Shown here: positions 5,846 through 8,493 of the stretch, one piece after another
Numbering within the stretch: the first letter of the stretch is position 1
How the letters are laid out: every line of letters begins with the position of its first letter
Assembly: GCA_913057765.1 (NCBI GenBank)
Contig: CAJXPH010000114.1
Location: 1 to 8,493 of the forward strand
Reading direction: 5' to 3'
Length of the DNA: 8,493 nt
Source: an uncultured Campylobacteraceae bacterium
GTDB taxonomy: Bacteria; Campylobacterota; Campylobacteria; Campylobacterales; Arcobacteraceae
Notes under the pieces: model-generated
Database searches by the model: none
What the model was told of the DNA's origin: nothing
What the model saw: the letters and a program-made list of their open reading frames with translations, nothing else
Position numbers and translations under genes: made by a program

Positions 5846-7123
5846 TTATTTATATTGAACTTGATTTTTACCTTTCTCTTTTGATGTATATAATGCTGAA
5901 TCAGCTCTTGAAATTAAATGATTTATACTATCGCCTTGCTTAAAAGAACTTACTCCAAAGCTTGTAGTTATTGAACCAGTTTTGGGAAATAAGTGCTTTT
6001 CAATTTTTGAACGAATATTTTCCGCAATTAATATGGCTCCTTCTAATTCTGTCTCTGGTGCAATAATTAAAAATTCTTCACCACCCCAACGCCCAATTAT
6101 ATCTGTAGTACGAATACAACTTAATAGATTGGATATTTCAATTAAGACTTCATCTCCTATTTGATGCCCATGTTCATCATTTACAGATTTGAAATTGTCA
6201 ATATCAATCAATATTAAACTAAATGAACTACCAAAACGCTCAGAACGTTTAAATTCACTTTCTAAAACACTATCAATTTTATGTCTATTATATAGTCCTG
6301 TTAATCTATCAGTTATAGAAATTTTTTCTAATTCAGCAGTACGTTCCTGCACTTTTTCTTCTAATTCTTTATTATAGGCTTTTAGTTTATTGTGTGACAT
6401 TTGTAATTTACTGGCCATACGATTAAATGATTTCTGAATTGCCCATATTTCATCTTGTTCTTTTGTATCAACTTTTAATGGAGTAAATTTACCCGTTACA
6501 GTTTCTAACTGATTTAAACCATTAATAATATCTGTTAGACGATTATGTAAATATACCATAGATACCCATCGAAAAAATATCCATAACAGAAAAGCTTGAA
6601 TTAACATACCTAAAATAATTATTAATATTACAGATCGAAGTTCCGCAAAGATTATATCTTTACTTGAGGATATAACTACATTTCCAACAATACTATCATT
6701 ATAAATAATATTTCCTGACAAACCAAACAAAGAGTTTATTTCGAATTGATTTATATTATGAAAACCAATTTCTATATTATAATCTTTAAGATTTATTAAA
6801 TTATAATCGGGGACAATTCCTAACTTAACATTCATTGTTTTGGTTATATCCGAATAGGCTATACCTGTAATACTTGGTGATTCAATTATCCCTTGAAGTA
6901 AGGATTCTACTTGATCAAGATCTCCATCAAATGTCACTTGACCTAAAGATGGTGCAAGTGCTGTTAAAAGCATTTTTTGATTACTAAAACCTCTTTGTTT
7001 TATTTCTTCAAATTGATTTAACATATATAGTGATGTTAATACTATAGTTACAAAAATATAACCACTAAGAAGTAGAAAAAAAAGTTTTGTGGCTACATGA
7101 CGCTCTATGGATTTTCTTTTCAT
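5846..7123 (-). CDS. Membrane-bound diguanylate cyclase with periplasmic sensor domain
   Basis: Makes c-di-GMP from two GTP at the inner membrane. In the 425 residues one sees a short basic N-terminus, membrane helix 1 (13-34), a periplasmic domain of about 128 residues (35-162), membrane helix 2 (164-186), HAMP (about 187-240), a coiled-coil (about 241-268) and a GGDEF domain (269-425). Active-site features are intact: TDRLTGLYNR (271-280), DIDNFKSVND (307-316) and GGEEF (347-351). The product-inhibition I-site RTTD (338-341) lies five residues before GGEEF as required. The start is the ATG at 7123, 5 nt after the stop of the binding-protein gene. A TTG 12 nt further upstream would overlap that gene and has no better ribosome site. 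Even the ATG has only a weak site, so translation is probably coupled to the upstream gene. The periplasmic domain resembles small CHASE-type sensors but I cannot name it. Arginine codons are mostly CGN, unlike the forward genes. Confidence 0.92.
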   Translation of the reverse strand: MKRKSIERHVATKLFFLLLSGYIFVTIVLTSLYMLNQFEEIKQRGFSNQKMLLTALAPSLGQVTFDGDLDQVESLLQGIIESPSITGIAYSDITKTMNVKLGIVPDYNLINLKDYNIEIGFHNINQFEINSLFGLSGNIIYNDSIVGNVVISSSKDIIFAELRSVILIIILGMLIQAFLLWIFFRWVSMVYLHNRLTDIINGLNQLETVTGKFTPLKVDTKEQDEIWAIQKSFNRMASKLQMSHNKLKAYNKELEEKVQERTAELEKISITDRLTGLYNRHKIDSVLESEFKRSERFGSSFSLILIDIDNFKSVNDEHGHQIGDEVLIEISNLLSCIRTTDIIGRWGGEEFLIIAPETELEGAILIAENIRSKIEKHLFPKTGSITTSFGVSSFKQGDSINHLISRADSALYTSKEKGKNQVQYK

Positions 7124-7128
7124 CGTTA

Positions 7129-8304
7129 TTACCAAAGTTTATTTAAAATAGCTTGGGTATCTAAGCTATAGGGGGTAGTTTGTCCTATACGTGTATTAGA
7201 TAATGAAGCGAAATCAATACTATCTAGACGTTGTTTGATAATATTTTCATTTGTTACGTATGGTTGTTTAGATTTACCTATTCTAACTGCCATGTTAGTT
7301 AAAAACTCTGTTTTCCCTACTGTATCAAAATCATAACCGTTAAGATAATCATACAAAGCAATAAGTGCAAATGCACCTTCTATATAATGAGCACCAACAC
7401 TTGCTGTAATAGTCCCGTCTTCTAGATGTTCTAATGTCATAGGGAGAAGGTCCATACCTCCTGTTACAAAATCTTTACCAGGAATTTTCCCTAGTTCTTT
7501 TGCTGCATCAACGACACCCAATGCCATAACATCGGCAGCAGTCCAGAACACAGAAACTTTTGGATAACGAGATTGTGTTAATTTAAAAGCGATTGAGGCC
7601 AAATTTCGACGCCATTTAGAGTGAAAGGACTGATGAAGTACAACTTTAGGATTATCTCCATTTTGTTCCCATTCTATTAATGCTCTTTTCATACCTTGTA
7701 TACGAAGAGTGGAAACATTTGATGCTCTATCTCCTTCTAATGCTACCATATGTATTTTATCGTCATGAATCATAGTAGGGTATTTTTTAGCCTCTGATAG
7801 TAGTGCTAAAGCTAATTGATAACCTGCTTTTTCATCATTAGGGAACATTGTTCCAATCAAACATTTATAATTTTCTCTTGGTTTACCTACACTATTTGAA
7901 GAAGAAAAACCTGCATTAAACATTATTGTAGGGATGCCTTTTTTTTCAACTATTTTAAGTACTTCTTCTCCACGATGCTTATGATTATGAAAAAGAACTC
8001 CTTCAATAGGGTTATCTTTTCTATTGAGTATTTCTTTAACTTTTTTTATATGATTTATAGGATCATAACTAAAATATACTTCTAGTGTTACTCCTAGGTC
8101 TTTAGCCGATGATTTTATGATTTTTTCTACTGTTTTCCAGAAAGGTGTTCCACTAGTACTAACAAACCAAGCAATTCGTTTTGGAGATTTACCTTGTATT
8201 CCAGGTTGGCATTTACCAATTTGTCCAAAAGCATTGGTTGTAAGAAGAAAAGCAATTATGATAATTTTTGTAATAATTATGTTAAGTTGAGACTTTGCCT
8301 TCAC
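7129..8304 (-). CDS. Periplasmic type 1 substrate-binding protein (RbsB/LuxP-like)
   Basis: A 391-residue periplasmic binding protein of the sugar/AI-2 type 1 fold. A signal peptide spans residues 1-27 (hydrophobic IIIIAFLL core, probable cleavage after Ala-Phe-Gly). Family hallmarks are GTPFWKTVEKIIKSSAKDLG (52-71), the second strand and helix around DPINHIKKVKEIL (81-93), and GMKRAL (204-209). A late GGMDLLPMTLEHLEDGTITASV segment (282-303) is typical of the C-terminal lobe. Cys32 and Cys148 might form a disulfide. The ligand cannot be told from sequence. The start is GTG, supported by AAAGGA 6 nt upstream; no ATG is nearby. The diguanylate cyclase gene follows after 5 nt, and no transporter permease or ATPase is present in the insert. 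The protein therefore probably presents a ligand to the periplasmic domain of the cyclase, as LuxP does for LuxQ or NspS for MbaA. That role is inference. Confidence 0.88.
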   Translation of the reverse strand: MKAKSQLNIIITKIIIIAFLLTTNAFGQIGKCQPGIQGKSPKRIAWFVSTSGTPFWKTVEKIIKSSAKDLGVTLEVYFSYDPINHIKKVKEILNRKDNPIEGVLFHNHKHRGEEVLKIVEKKGIPTIMFNAGFSSSNSVGKPRENYKCLIGTMFPNDEKAGYQLALALLSEAKKYPTMIHDDKIHMVALEGDRASNVSTLRIQGMKRALIEWEQNGDNPKVVLHQSFHSKWRRNLASIAFKLTQSRYPKVSVFWTAADVMALGVVDAAKELGKIPGKDFVTGGMDLLPMTLEHLEDGTITASVGAHYIEGAFALIALYDYLNGYDFDTVGKTEFLTNMAVRIGKSKQPYVTNENIIKQRLDSIDFASLSNTRIGQTTPYSLDTQAILNKLW

Positions 8305-8310
8305 AAGTTA

Positions 8311-8316
8311 TCCTTT
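8311..8316 (-). promoter_or_regulatory. Ribosome binding site for the GTG start
   Basis: AAAGGA on the reverse strand, 6 nt before the GTG at 8304-8302. It decides in favour of this non-ATG start. Confidence 0.75.
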
Positions 8317-8338
8317 ATTACGTTAACAAATGTAATAA
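8315..8338 (-). promoter_or_regulatory. Inverted repeat just upstream of the binding-protein ribosome site
   Basis: A perfect 7-bp dyad, TTATTAC and GTAATAA, separated by 10 bp that include a GTTAAC palindrome (8322-8327). It lies in the predicted 5' leader and overlaps the first two bases of the AAAGGA ribosome site. It could be an operator or an RNA hairpin limiting translation. In this AT-rich DNA chance is possible. Confidence 0.4.
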
Positions 8339-8374
8339 CAATATAACATAAATTTTATAACAAGTGAATTAGGT

Positions 8375-8380
8375 ATTATA
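8375..8380 (-). promoter_or_regulatory. Probable -10 box of the binding-protein/cyclase operon
   Basis: TATAAT on the reverse strand, preceded by GGG in otherwise AT-rich DNA. It would give a start near 8368 and a leader of about 64 nt that contains the inverted repeat. No -35 box is evident. The remaining upstream DNA to 8447 is plain AT-rich sequence. Confidence 0.5.
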
Positions 8381-8447
8381 CCCTTGTTTGAAGAAAAAAT
8401 AATTTTTTATTTTATACAATATAATTGTAAACTCAAATATATAATAT

Positions 8448-8493
8448 CTGTCTCTTATACACATCTCCGAGCCCACGAGACCAGAGAGGATCT
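8448..8493 (-). other. Nextera i7-side adapter (artificial sequence)
   Basis: Library adapter, not genome. It contains the 19-bp mosaic end in inverted orientation (8448-8466), the read-2 segment CCGAGCCCACGAGAC (8467-8481), an 8-base index CAGAGAGG (8482-8489) and the first four bases of the P7 side. Genomic DNA ends at 8447. Confidence 0.99.

Noticed and set aside
5982..6377. Two short forward-strand frames inside the diguanylate cyclase gene
   Set aside because: They are antisense shadows of the GGDEF domain and lack ribosome sites.
7124..7135. TTG start adding four residues to the cyclase
   Set aside because: It overlaps the binding-protein gene, lacks a ribosome site, and the ATG at 7123 gives a normal N-terminus before the first membrane helix.
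1..8493. CRISPR arrays, insertion sequences, integrases or phage genes
   Set aside because: No spaced direct repeats, transposase-like frames or terminal repeats were seen; the mosaic ends at both termini are library adapter, not a natural Tn5 element.

Overview
The window is an AT-rich insert (positions 51-8447) flanked at both ends by Illumina Nextera (Tn5) library adapter. Positions 1-50 and 8448-8493 are not biological. The first open frame is therefore a gene fragment whose apparent N-terminus, Met-Cys-Ile-Arg-Asp-Ser, is translated adapter. The likely source is a Campylobacterota bacterium, probably close to Arcobacteraceae. I infer this from the strong A+T bias, AGA as the main arginine codon in the forward genes, the AHQWRQPL-type H-box of the histidine kinase, and the mix of Sel1, LapD-like and GGDEF proteins. 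No marker gene settles the genus.

Forward strand, left part: a compact three-gene operon. It holds a 5'-truncated LapD-like inner-membrane c-di-GMP effector with degenerate GGDEF and EAL sites (52-1956), an unrecognised lipoprotein with a long acidic tail (1964-2788), and a secreted Sel1-repeat protein (2798-3733). Gaps are 7 and 9 nt. A tRNA-Glu(UUC) with its own -10 box follows (3786-3861).

Middle: 361 bp without a protein gene (3862-4222). It contains what looks like an undescribed small RNA of about 110 nt (about 3985-4094). The parts are a TATAAT box, two tandem hairpins that both show TGCGA in the loop, a single-stranded ACTCCTA (anti-Shine-Dalgarno-like) segment, and a clear intrinsic terminator. 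A second TATAAT box then serves a soluble PAS-GAF histidine kinase (4223-5833) with no response regulator beside it.

Reverse strand, right part: a two-gene signalling cassette. A periplasmic type 1 substrate-binding protein (8304-7129) is followed after 5 nt by a membrane diguanylate cyclase with an intact GGEEF and I-site (7123-5846). No ABC permease or ATPase lies between or next to them within the insert. The binding protein is therefore more likely a ligand-sensing partner of the cyclase than part of a transporter. By my count CGN codons are 19 of 29 arginines in this pair but 5 of 34 in the four forward genes, which suggests a different origin.

Together the window is rich in signalling. 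One cassette probably makes c-di-GMP in response to a periplasmic ligand, and one operon probably reads c-di-GMP at the inner membrane to control cell-surface or biofilm functions. No direct link between the two is shown by the sequence.
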